A stretch of DNA of 64,000 nucleotides from Halichondria panicea (taxonomy: Eukaryota; Porifera; Demospongiae; Suberitida; Halichondriidae): NCBI RefSeq assembly GCF_963675165.1, contig NC_087391.1, positions 3,522,646 through 3,586,645 of the forward strand, in the 5' to 3' direction. The notes beneath the pieces were generated by a model that was not told the DNA's origin, did no database searches, and worked only from the letters and a program-made list of their open reading frames with translations. Below, in pieces: positions 38,501 to 46,025 of the stretch (position 1 is its first letter; every line of letters starts with the position of its first letter). Position numbers and translations under genes: made by a program.

Positions 38501-41288
38501 GGGAACGAGGCTAATTATTCACTATTTAATACTTCAGGCAATCACTGGTTCCTTTCATATCTGCCATGAGGTCCACCAACCACAGAGAATGAGCTAACTT
38601 TGACAGCTGTTCACACTACCTCAATCTATTCCAAACTTGCAACAAATTCACTGAGTTTTATACTCTAAACTTGTCTCTTTATGGCGCTGATTTGCCACCA
38701 GCTGAATGTTGTCATTGGAATGCATTTTTAACGACTTCTTTGTCTTTATTGCCTTCAATCAAGAAATAGCAGCCATGTGAGCTTAGCTGGTTGTACCTCC
38801 TCTGTGTTTTTGTGATGTCATCCCATTAAAATACTTGTGGTATGTATTTTCTGTCTTGTCTGAAAACGTGGGTCTTAGGGCAGACTGCAATGCAGCAACC
38901 AGTGCATCAAAATGTGTACCCTAGCCACAGAAGGTATATCATGTGGTTTCAAAGAATGCAATAAAAGGTCAAAGGTTGCAATTAAATCCTGGATCTCTTC
39001 TCTCAAGTTGGTTTGTCTGGGGCACAATAGCTAGCTCAATCCTGATTATAAAGAAGATCAAGCTAGTGGTGGTGTATAAACACAGAGGCGCGAGGGTGAA
39101 CTCGTTTTATAATTATGTAAAACATAGGCCACGTGGTGTTTTAATTAATGACCTTTTGACCCTGGCATTCTTCCTCAGAGTAGTAGTAGAAACATGTTAG
39201 GGGAGTCTTATCAGCTAAATACTGTATAGCGGGTAAGTTTCGTGGGGTAAAAAATTCGTTCAACTCGAGAAACGATGGTATTCGTGAGTAAAAATTTCAT
39301 TTAGTCTCGTGGCTGCACGGCATTCCTACGTTCCGATAAGCCACGCCTACGTTAAAATTTCGTGGAGGTCAGCCTGCCCATGAAAATAACGAATATTTTA
39401 CCCCACGAAAATTCCCGCTATACGGTAGCTGGACTTTTGCTTCTGTTAATTTACAAGCACTTGTCTTTACACTACTATTATTTTGTTGATAGCCTTTTGG
39501 TCATTGCAGTTACACACTTAGCTGCCTTGATAGTATCAATATTGGAGGTATATAAAGCTGTATCGTCACGGTCTGCGTATATATTGATGGAGCATGTTTT
39601 TATTGTTTTACCACACTTACGTCACCACTAATTGGTCAACAGCTGTATGATACATAGAAAGGTAAGTTGTGTGGAAAATGTCGGGGTGCATGGTGTATAT
39701 TGCACTCAGCCCTTTCGGCTGGCGCCCTCGTGCTTCAATGCAATATACACCATACAATCCCTCGTGCCCATGTTATAACTATTACATATTGCTCTGAAGT
39801 TTTTAGGTTGTGTAGCTTTACAGTATAAATCCTGATTTTGTCTATCCTGGTTTTGTCCAACTTGTAGGGTGGTTGTGGTCAGAATCTTGCTTGATTTTGT
39901 TGCTTTCCAGTAGGAGCTAAGCGATATGTCCGTGATGCTTCTTGTAACAGGGTAGCCTACGTTTTAGTGCATGGTTCTCATCAATATTCTGTCTTCACAG
40001 AGCTTGTCACTCAAGTCGAGAAGGAAGTAATTCTAGAGATGAAAGGATTCGCTTTTAATACACTTTGCACACTTTCACACTTTCACAAACTTCCTGGTTT
40101 TTTCCCATGTTTTGGTAGGGACATCAAAAAAATCCCTCTCTTCGTACTTATTCTGCGTTCTTGCCAAAAAGCCGTTACTGCTGGGTTTTGGTGTTCCTGC
40201 AGTAGTTTAGCAGTGAATACATACGTAAGTGTGCAGTTCAATGAACTATTCACTGTCTAGATAAATTTATCGTGGGAGTGAAGCTACCTGATACCACTAT
40301 TTGTTTTCAAAATCGTTCGTGCTAATTAATTTACTCATTATTGTGAATACCAAATTGGTAAGGCTTGGTATACATGGTGTGTGTGTGTGTGTGTGCATGC
40401 TCATAAAAGGAATGATGTTATAACAATGATTTTGGTTTGTGGCAGGGTAACTATCACTAATGACCAACTGACCCTGCGCGGTGCTACAGAGAAATTTATA
40501 CAGGTTTGCTATTTGTCGATGGCTCATAATTATAGTGTTATCAATTTCTTTTTCTATAGAGTATACAAGGCACCGTTAGTCAAGAAGTTATAAGCCCTGC
40601 CCATGGGGTCAGTGGAAATCATGTTGTATTAAAGCATCCTTTCATTGGCAACCTTATATTGTCATTTCTTAGAGAAAATTGATCAGCACTTTCTATTCTC
40701 TAGAGTATACAAGGTGCCGTGAAACAAGAATTTAGTAGCTCTGCCCAAGGGATCAGTGAAGAACAGGTACATATGAACACCTTGTCATGAATGATCACTT
40801 TATAGTTGTTACTCTAGATGAGAGCTATTCAAACACTGGCTGCTCAGAGTAGAATGAACTTGGAATACAGCAAACGGTAAATTTATCACTTTCTCGCTAC
40901 TGTAATTTTTGCATGTCATCAATTTACCTATTTTCACACAGATGCCTTGCAGAGAATGAATGGGACTACAACAAAGCCTTGACTGTTTTCACCGTTCTTC
41001 AGGTTTGCATCAATAATTATAATCTTTTCGTTGAAGTATCACTGGTGTTTTAATGTATTTCAGTCTCAGCAAAAGATCCCACATGATGCTTTTCTTTAGT
41101 CTCTTAATGAACAAGTTTGTACTTTCTGATCTGGATCTGGATCTTATTAATTTTTATGTATTTAAGTCTGGAAAGATATGGAAGTTGTTTTGTTTATGAC
41201 TATTCATGAACACGTCACTGCATGTATCAATATTATTATGTCATGCTTATAGGCCCTGCATGGTGCATTATGCTCAGAGCAACGGTGA
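23555..41288 (+). CDS. NXF1: NXF1 (TAP), nuclear mRNA export receptor, with giant intron
   Basis: NXF1 binds mRNPs and nucleoporin FG repeats to export bulk mRNA. Exons from ATG 23555 to TGA 41288 total 1929 bases, 642 residues (human 619), counting one copy of a duplicated exon. In order: an RGG-rich N-terminus (GGYRGRGRPRYSRGG); an RRM-like fold (exons 24828-24911, 24975-25220) with KFMFFTAEPGAAMELKQMG; leucine-rich repeats (25431-25838) with LNLSNNRLQRLEMYSEL; an NTF2-like domain (26392-27738 plus 40446-40503) with QYYVIYD, FTRTFVISHIGTG and VTITNDQLTLRGA; and a TAP-C UBA-like domain (40704-41288) with MNLEYSKRCLAENEWDYNKAL. The NTF2-like domain is split by an intron of about 12.7 kb (27739-40445). 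Splice phase is conserved across it: GG then G, giving GTG-VTITN as in the human alignment. All other introns are short. Confidence 0.95.
23984..24070 (-). repeat. Family H repeat fragment in NXF1 intron
   Basis: GTGTGTGTCTATCCAACTGTAACTGCTCA followed by GACTTGTAGATTTGCA matches the complement of the 3' part of the 8160-8591 repeat. It is a short diverged copy with no role visible. Confidence 0.45.
25965..26218. mobile_element. Family D MITE in NXF1 intron
   Basis: The ends ACGAATAGAGTGGGACCAGACTC and GATTAGCGAGGGTCTACTGTA resemble the CAGTAGACCCTCGnTAATC ends typical of pogo/Tigger-derived short elements. They pair only partly. It lies between exons ending 25838 and starting 26249. Confidence 0.45.
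27354..27585. mobile_element. Family B foldback MITE in NXF1 intron
   Basis: The left end TACCGTATAGCGGGAAATTTTC is mirrored by GAACATTTCCTGCTGTACGGTA. It is about 230 bases, between NXF1 exons 27217-27259 and 27663-27738, so an intron tolerates it. Confidence 0.6.
28603..28760. repeat. Foldback hairpin, ~48-base arms plus a third half-arm
   Basis: AGTTCTTGTGATAACCTTAA..GCTCCTCCTGTTA..CTGTGCGCCCAG at 28608-28656 pairs with its complement at about 28680-28725. The outer part (AGAGTTCTTGTGATAACCTT) is then repeated once more. GGAGGAGCAAGG recurs at 32607. It lies in the giant NXF1 intron. The stretches 27739-28600 and 29240-30300 around it show nothing recognisable. Confidence 0.7.
28797..29230. 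repeat. Interspersed repeat, related to 32640-33040
   Basis: Both stretches contain repeated GTGACCT..GAGCTGCTCTGACCTG phrases and finish with CAAATTATCGTGCCGGTCCATGA (here) or CAAATCATCGTACCGGTCCATGA (near 33000), followed by ACATACAGACAGACAGAA-like tails. Such a simple-repeat tail suggests a retroposed element; this is inference. Confidence 0.5.
30323..30620 (+). repeat. Three-copy tandem repeat, unit ~100-110 bases
   Basis: Units begin CATGCAGTA (30323, 30433, 30533), share TTCATAGAAGA..CCACGATCAC and TCCTCCAAGGACTC, and two end in AATTAAGTACTGCTGTTAT. Copies are diverged. Non-coding, within the NXF1 intron. Confidence 0.7.
30935..31480 (-). repeat. Locally amplified minus copy of the 2970-3365 repeat
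   Basis: CTGCTACAGCTGCTCAAGGAT and TAGGCTTCTAGTCATGTTTTC are complements of the plus copy near 3235-3285. The module CGAGTTATGCC..CATTGCAGCCTT..CAGAAGAGTGC..GAGTGTTGCTACT then occurs about four times in a row (31040-31420) with deletions, so one part of the element was tandemly amplified here. Confidence 0.65.
31491..32502 (+). repeat. Direct duplication of ~490 bases (31491-31992, 32017-32502)
   Basis: Both copies run from GCAGCCATTAAT..TTTTAGACTTGAACTTTTGGCAT, through CAGCACCCGCGGTGCTTTCATTAG and ACTAGGGTGACACAAG, to GCCTGGGGCCCATGAATCAGCA and CAGCCTTTCTTGAACTTCTCTA. Their first part is also the complement of 2790-3010 in the midasin intron. It is a segmental duplication of a repeat, with small indels between copies. 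Confidence 0.8.
33041..34600. other. Unrecognised part of NXF1 giant intron
   Basis: AT-rich sequence with short open frames only (for example 33398-33580 and 33636-33833) that resemble no family I know. No inverted ends were noticed. Confidence 0.4.
34702..35564 (-). pseudogene. DIRS-like reverse transcriptase fragment with two in-frame stops
   Basis: Minus-strand frame with retrotransposon RT features in order: VNHPEQRFRRYIIKGIKRGF, then FGLIPKK..GEWRLIVDLS, then LPFGLRSAPKTFSAVADA, then the active-site motif HYLDDYL. The LPFGLRSAPK and HYLDD signatures are typical of DIRS/Ngaro-type elements. One reading frame is interrupted by a TAA at 35226-35228 and a TAG at 34917-34919, and the sequence stops soon after the active site; RNase H and the recombinase are not seen downstream. 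A small palindrome at 34708-34747 marks the broken end. It is antisense to NXF1 inside its intron. Call: dead, truncated copy. Confidence 0.8.
35692..36276 (-). CDS. Retroelement gag-like ORF with zinc knuckles (DIRS ORF1)
   Basis: A 194-residue open frame. The middle (ISRAHQEFVGLAWVRYDTAF) and two cysteine clusters, CDLCLSTGHITKSC and CSICGEQHKAMYC, look like the nucleic-acid-binding ORF1 of DIRS-like elements. It lies just upstream of the RT frame on the same strand, as expected for that element. The minus-strand frame at 36896-37162 (with SADDIRGIVWEVLGELL) may be its N-terminal part, broken by decay. The host is the NXF1 intron. Confidence 0.6.
   Translation of the reverse strand: MLCGEDDSKKAPSKQVSDFHTWLLFFALYCGVLGRREPTAIMITISRAHQEFVGLAWVRYDTAFRRNAAAVTGNHNWSAINLSIYSLCFTGKAAVSIRCDLCLSTGHITKSCPLQENMDPDLPARPKAVETAVLSLAGQEFSGTKSTPIFSGQVFRLFNEDACRYRNCRHTDQCSICGEQHKAMYCPRPHISNE
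36896..37162 (-). pseudogene. Possible N-terminal part of the DIRS-like ORF1
   Basis: An 88-residue open frame in line with, and on the same strand as, the gag-like and RT frames. It is Ser/Thr-rich, with a helix-like segment DDIRGIVWEVLGELLPT. The assignment rests mainly on position. Confidence 0.35.
37214..37786 (-). CDS. DUF3504/Crypton-like recombinase-domain fragment
   Basis: A 190-residue open frame. Its middle, GKFFCLSGGQEHRCLKISQI followed by KYIYHE, matches the pattern of the DUF3504 domain (KIAA1958/ZMYM-type proteins, derived from Crypton tyrosine recombinases; family recalled, not searched). The usual catalytic residues of tyrosine recombinases were not identified, and the last 60 residues look unrelated, so it is probably a fragment fused to intron sequence. 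It is antisense to NXF1 and directly upstream of the DIRS-like remnants. The stretch 37790-38460 after it shows nothing recognisable. Confidence 0.45.
   Translation of the reverse strand: MLKKTKIQTKRCMCESNPVRCPIKKTFGSDYHCTHDYCFNKLHSDSVGRKLELMLRPSHWRKKTKSGAVVSWIRIHQNAAFYSVGKFFCLSGGQEHRCLKISQIQGGDSKYIYHENLLKKEAVSSIMSVPQQKRIARKTSLSSVYAINLQGCTIKQFQTVKFHQTTKLIKMTETKCTLSFKWGSMIIDPG
38462..38513. mobile_element. Minimal family C foldback (TAGCCTCGTTCCCAG ends)
   Basis: TAGCCTCGTTCCCAGACTG is followed after only about 18 bases by CTGGGAACGAGGCTA. It is a near end-to-end remnant of family C, best preserved at 43747-43876 and 48675-49250. Confidence 0.65.
39220..39428. mobile_element. Family B foldback MITE, well preserved
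   Basis: TACTGTATAGCGGGTAAGTTTCG at the left and CGAAAATTCCCGCTATACGGTA at the right pair. TTCGTGGGGTAAAA and TTTTACCCCACGAAA pair inside. About 205 bases, in the NXF1 intron. A separate hairpin lies at 39697-39757 (TGGTGTATATTGCA and its complement). Confidence 0.75.
40560..40622 (+). other. NXF1: Duplicate of NXF1 linker exon (63 bases, in frame)
   Basis: It starts after TCTATAG with AGTATACAAGGCACCGTTAGTCAAGAA; the next exon (40704-40766) starts after CTCTAG with AGTATACAAGGTGCCGTGAAACAAGAA. Both are 63 bases, phase 0 at both ends, encoding SIQGTVSQE.. and SIQGAVKQE... The first has a weak donor (GTTGTA), the second a better one (GTACAT). Inclusion of either or both keeps the frame. The second leads straight into ISEEQ-MRAIQ, matching the human linker, so it is the reference exon. 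Confidence 0.7.
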
Positions 41289-41884
41289 AGGGGACACAAT
41301 GTATTGCATGACCTGCTTGGGAATGATTCCACCATAATGTCTTGTAATGTTGTGTTTCCAAATGTAGTCTAAAATTAATACCCCTGTATAGCTGGCCTAG
41401 ATAGAATAATTATGGTTGCAACTAGATTTACTTCAGACATTAATTTATAAGTGAGTGAGCTGTGGTATTACAAATTTACAACTAGTGTTCAAGCTGGCGC
41501 TGTGCTAATGCCTCTCGCCATGTTTTTGCTTTCGCTCAAAAGTATTAGAGTGTTATCTATAATGAATTTTATATTAAAGTTAGCTTATCTATATAAAGTC
41601 ACTGAGAAGAAAAGACTTATTTACATGCATCTATTGTAAGTTGTTATTTATTGTATTATGTGGCTTACCAGGACATCAAGAAAGAAGAAAATTGATTCTT
41701 CCAGGATCTGTAGTTCAGTGTATATAATATCTAAGAAGAAAAGACCTGTGTACATGCATATTGTTATCTATATTGTTATATGGTAGTGTTTTGTGGCTTA
41801 CCAGGCCCTCAAGACAAAGATGATTCTGCCAGGAGGATCTGGATCTGGATCTTGGATATTATTTTCTCACACATGGGGAATGAG

Positions 41885-42264
41885 CGCGCATGCGCATTAC
41901 ATCCACAGGAATAATTAAAGGGTGTGTCCAAAGAGATCAATTTCACAAATGGCTACTGCTAGCTAGCTGTTTTAACAGATATTTTCTGAGTATTGTAGCT
42001 AACAAAAAGCTAGCGCTTTAGTGCAAGGCTAACTCATATGTTGAATAGAAAGTTTGTGAGGACAGATGATGCTATGAAAGATTCTGAAGAGACTGCAACA
42101 GCCTTCAATGTGAGTCAAACTAGCCATAACTCGAGAAAGAAGCTTTAGTTTGCTAATCCACGAATCAAAATCCAAGAGAACGTGGCTAGAAGCCTATAGA
42201 AGCTGTTAGTTTTCGTCGCATTGTAACCGTTGAGCAGTTATAGCTGGAATACACACACACACAC

Positions 42265-42299
<35 letters not shown>

Positions 42300-42352
42300 C
42301 ACACACAGTCAGCTTTACCGTATCCCTCGTGCGGCTACGCCTCGAGGCATAA
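41885..42352 (+). repeat. Family H interspersed repeat, copy 2, with GACA microsatellite
   Basis: It is nearly identical to 8160-8591, differing mainly by a longer (CA)n(GACA)n stretch at 42250-42307 before the fixed tail ACCGTATCCCTCGTGCGGCT. The high identity suggests a recent copy. It lies downstream of NXF1. The rest of 41289-42900 contains no gene I recognise. Confidence 0.8.
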
Positions 42353-42915
42353 TTACACTCGGGCTGTAATAAAATTAATGTACGTAGGCCTCCTGAATTC
42401 TAGAACATTCAGGCATGGTAAAATTGTCAAAATTGCATAATTATTATATGCATGGCACCATTAATTGACAGAGGAGGTCCGACATACATGTGTGACAAAT
42501 AACTACATGTTCAGTGCATTAATTTAATTGTTGTCATTAATAAATTATTAACGCAGGCCAAATACACTATAGCACTTAATTGTATAGCCTTAATTGATCC
42601 CAGGCCGCTTTTCCTCAAAGTGAAGGAGGCTATTAATTGTAGTGATTCGTGCACGCATGTCATGACTTTTACAATTAAATTTAATTATTGTAGAGTTTAT
42701 GTATAGTAGTAATTCACATACACATTTTGCACAAATTAATTCCATTACTAGACTAATGCATGTAGTATGTGCAGATAGTACATGTATAATATCTGGTAGC
42801 AATTGAACCTCCAAAAAGGGGACAAAATAAAGAAAAGCTCTGCTAGCGCTCCCAATATTTTTATCTAAGGTTCTATATCAATTATGTATAGGATAGACTA
42901 CACCTAAGAGTAGAA

Positions 42916-43500
42916 TAATTATGAGTCTATGTAACCTCCGCGGTTGCGGTTAGCCCGAGGCGCAAGCCAAGGGAATCTAACCGTAACCAAGGCGGTTACT
43001 AAGACGCATATTCTATGAGTGGGTGTGGTCTATCTAACTTGGACTTCATTGCGCATGCGCGAGGCGTGGTTATAAAAGCCAGGTTTGGTGCGTAGCAACA
43101 GAAATTGAATTTGTGCGAGCTGGACGAGCTGGAGAGCTGTGAGAGACACCAGTTGACAGAAAAAGACATGCAAGAAGACGGCTTCAAAACAACGAAAAAC
43201 TACAGTAAAACTTAGTAAAGCTTGTGAAACGCTTCTTGAAGATACTGGAAAGAACAGACAAGTAAAAAGAACCTAGAACTATGCTAGAACTGACTGCAAC
43301 ACTACAAGAAGAAGAATAAAGCTCTGTGGTGGAGTGGAGGGGGGTATAGAGCAGACTGGACCAGCATGGAACCTCAATAGAAGGTGTCAAGCGACTGCTA
43401 AAGTGTTTTTGATGCTTCCTGGCCCCCCTGCCCATGCCCAACTGGAAAAAGCAATACAAAGCAACAGTGGACATGGAAAGAATAGATAATTACTGAACAA
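42916..43500. repeat. GC-rich hairpin and likely short mobile element
   Basis: GTAACCTCCGCGGTTGCGGTTAG at 42930 pairs with CTAACCGTAACCAAGGCGGTTAC ending about 43000. It is followed by CGCATGCGCGAGGCGTGG and TATAAAAG (about 43070), then about 400 bases of A-rich sequence without a credible coding frame. It could be a small element with its own promoter-like motif or a non-coding transcript; no evidence decides. Confidence 0.4.
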
Positions 43501-43746
43501 ACTATTGCATTCTGTGTTTTTTATAATGTTTTTGTCATCTTCTTGTCACTTTCACTAAAACTTTCATTTCAACTTTTGAGAACTTCAATAAGTACCTTCT
43601 TGTACATTATACTTCCATGTAATCTACTGTTTTTAGCCAATCAGATCAATTACAGATGATGTAATGTAGTCTAAGTGTACAACCTGGTGCAGTTGTATGT
43701 ATTCCCGAGGGAATACATACATCTGCCCTGGTTACAAATCCAATAC

Positions 43747-43876
43747 TAGCCTCGATCCCAGGCCAAGTTTTCCCTTTATAACGGTTAGGCAAACAACTAG
43801 GGTTAAGGGCAAGAGCTAGGGTTAGTTGTTTGCCTAATCCTTATAAAAGCGAAAACTCGGCCTGGGATCGAGGCTA
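43747..43876. mobile_element. Family C foldback MITE, compact and nearly perfect
   Basis: TAGCCTCGATCCCAGGCCAA at the left and GGCCTGGGATCGAGGCTA at the right are complements. Pairing extends inward through TTTATAACGGTTAGGCAAAC and its near-complement, leaving a small loop of AGGGTTAAGGGCAAGAGCTAGGG. About 130 bases. Confidence 0.8.
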
Positions 43877-43879
43877 CAT

Positions 43880-44910
43880 GCACTTGATATCTATGGTTCA
43901 ACTATTACATGTACATGTATTATTTACATGTATACATGACTGTATTGTACATGTCAAGAATTCTTGTTGCCTTTTGTCCTCCGAGATCTAAGGAATAGCA
44001 GTGCCAGTATATGGCATGTTGCACTGGGGCAAAGTGACCTTTTTGAGACCAGAGAGCCTGCACCCAATACTTCAAATTTTGATTTTATAGTACGTGACAC
44101 ATTTATATATGGTTCCTGTGGTAAATTTACTAGACAGCATAATTTTTATACATGGTTTCGATGCTCATACTATACAATATTCAGCCACCAACAACAGAAC
44201 AAAACTACCATATTTTTTTCTTCTCGTATCTATGCCGCAAGTGGTTTCTATGCTAGTTTCTTAATTATGCAGAATTTGGTGGTTTTCAAGGCAACAAAAT
44301 TAATTACATAGCAATTTGTCACGAGCAGTTTATTGGCCCTTGTAGTATATAGATAATTGTGGCACTCATAGCCATGCGCATGTAATAACAAGTATATGAT
44401 TATAGACCTGTAAATGACATTGTGACGGATTGCTCTCCCCCCCGCTCATTTCCCAGGCTAATCTTAACAATGTTTGCATTGCAAATGTTTTGTACGGCTT
44501 AGATTATAATAACTATATATTCTTAGTGAAATCTGTTAGCTTCATTTAAGGTTGTTTGTATTCAATTCCAGCTTTCCGTCTTTCTTAATCGGTGGTATCT
44601 CCGATAACCTTGTAGTGATCTGAGGACGGAAAGCTATGGAATTGCATAAATACTATTATAGTCAATGATTAATTCCCTTGGCTTCGTAGCAAAACAAATC
44701 TCGGCCAGGTTCGCTAAAAATGTAATAATTATTCTCTATAGAAGGAAACAAGATGACTAAATGCTGCAGGTTACTGTAGTTATAGAGCTTTGTTTAGCCT
44801 GACGGAATCACCGTATTCCAATTATGGGGCGATCGTTACAAAGCATGGCACATTATATTGATTCCCTTGGCTTCGTACAAAACCAAACCAAATGATCCAA
44901 CCCACTTACA
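43880..44910. other. Gap before the beta-trefoil gene
   Basis: No gene was recognised; the 115-codon frame at 43964-44311 resembles nothing known. A hairpin lies at 44565-44637 (CAGCTTTC CGTC and complement, flanking CGGTGGTATCTCCGATAACC). The phrase ATTCCCTTGGCTTCGTA occurs at about 44671 and 44862, a short direct repeat near the promoter. Confidence 0.4.
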
Positions 44911-44913
44911 TAA

Positions 44914-44920
44914 TATAAAA
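44914..44920 (+). promoter_or_regulatory. TATA box of the beta-trefoil gene
   Basis: TATAAAA in the context ACATAATATAAAAGCG lies about 95 bases before the start codon. That fits a transcription start around 44945 and a 5' UTR of about 60 bases. It is the clearest TATA motif seen at any gene start in the window. Confidence 0.6.
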
Positions 44921-45008
44921 GCGATATGTTTTGAACTTCAAGTAGTAAGAACAGCAAGCTAACGACCTAATTCGAACATAAAACAAACAAAATTAATATT
45001 CTCGAGCC

Positions 45009-45498
45009 ATGGCACTTCTTGTAGCAACTCGCCAGCGGGGTCAAGTTGTGACTCCACAAAGTGGATCTCCGTCACAGGGAGATAATGTTTCGATTCAGCC
45101 AGTTAGTGGGTCTGGTAAGCATTAATCTGCTTTAGTTGAAGAAAGTTAATTTTGTTTGTTCTTACTTCAGCTAACCAACAGTGGGTCTTTGACAACCAGT
45201 GCACTGGAATCCCAGGTGTTTTAACAATTGCAAGCAAAACTGAGCCCTCACTTTTGCTTACTTCTCCACTTGATCCAAGCAAGGGAGATAAAGTCAGTTT
45301 GTCCACCAAAATCGGCGGTTCCGGGCGGCCATCTCAGCAGCAACTGTGGAGACTCATCCCAGGAGCCGGTGATGACAGAATTATGCCAGGGACGATGGTC
45401 TAATGATCGATATTCCAAGTGGAAAAACAGGTGTTCCTATTCAGATGTGGCCTCGCAAAGACAATGATAACCAGTCGTTCTACATAGACATTGTGTGA
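45009..45498 (+). CDS. Small beta-trefoil (ricin-B-type) lectin-like gene, apparent frameshift
   Basis: Exon 1 is 45009-45114 (MALLVATRQRGQVVTPQSG..). Exon 2 starts at 45171 and reads ANQQWVFDNQC, then QQLWRLIPGAGDDRI. The frame stops at 45403 (TAA). The expected third trefoil repeat, with the Q-x-W motif IQMW and a tail SFYIDIV, continues in the next frame to TGA 45498, so one base appears to be missing near 45380-45400. No signal peptide is seen. The family binds sugars; carbohydrate specificity cannot be read. It may be a real pseudogenising change, a strain variant or a sequence error; promoter and polyadenylation signals are intact, which favours a recent change or an error. It converges on AAR2. 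Confidence 0.7.
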
Positions 45499-45552
45499 AT
45501 ACTGGTGGGAGTTCAGTAAGGATCATGAACATGCAGTTCTTTCTTGAGTTAC

Positions 45553-45558
45553 AATAAA
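45553..45558 (+). terminator. Polyadenylation signal after the beta-trefoil gene
   Basis: AATAAA in TTACAATAAAGTAG lies about 55 bases after the downstream stop, a normal distance for a short 3' UTR. The gap from here to 46025 shows nothing else. Confidence 0.55.
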
Positions 45559-46025
45559 GTAGATGTTATAAGATGGACAATAGTTTTAAGATAATAAATT
45601 TAACTAGCATAATTTGATTCGCCTTTAACAAGACAGTGCCATGAAAACCACAAACAACAACTTCTATCAATTCAGAAAAGTTCACAAGTTGGTGTCTGGA
45701 TATCTAAACTCATAATTCCTACTCGTTTCCATACATGAACACAACTAACTTCATGACGTACATGTACATGTATACCAGGTTTTGAATGCATACAGTTAAT
45801 CAGTTGTGAATGACACTGTGCATTTCTAGTCTAGCTATTATGAATTGTATGTGCATGCTCTCTCCTTTGCGAGTCTCAAAAACTCGCAATTAATTGAAAC
45901 CTAGCATACGATACACTGTACACAACAGACATAATTATAATTAGATTGGACATGCACGTACCATGATTGAGGACGACGATGTGAGTAAGGTTTTCAAATT
46001 TCAGGTGCAAATACAAAACGAACAG

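Noticed and set aside
42250-42307. Regularly spaced GACA repeats, array-like
   Set aside because: It is a simple microsatellite inside repeat H; no spacers, so not CRISPR-like.
43184-43474. Minus frame of 96 codons
   Set aside because: No recognisable domain; it overlaps A-rich repeat-like sequence with a promoter-like motif on the other strand.
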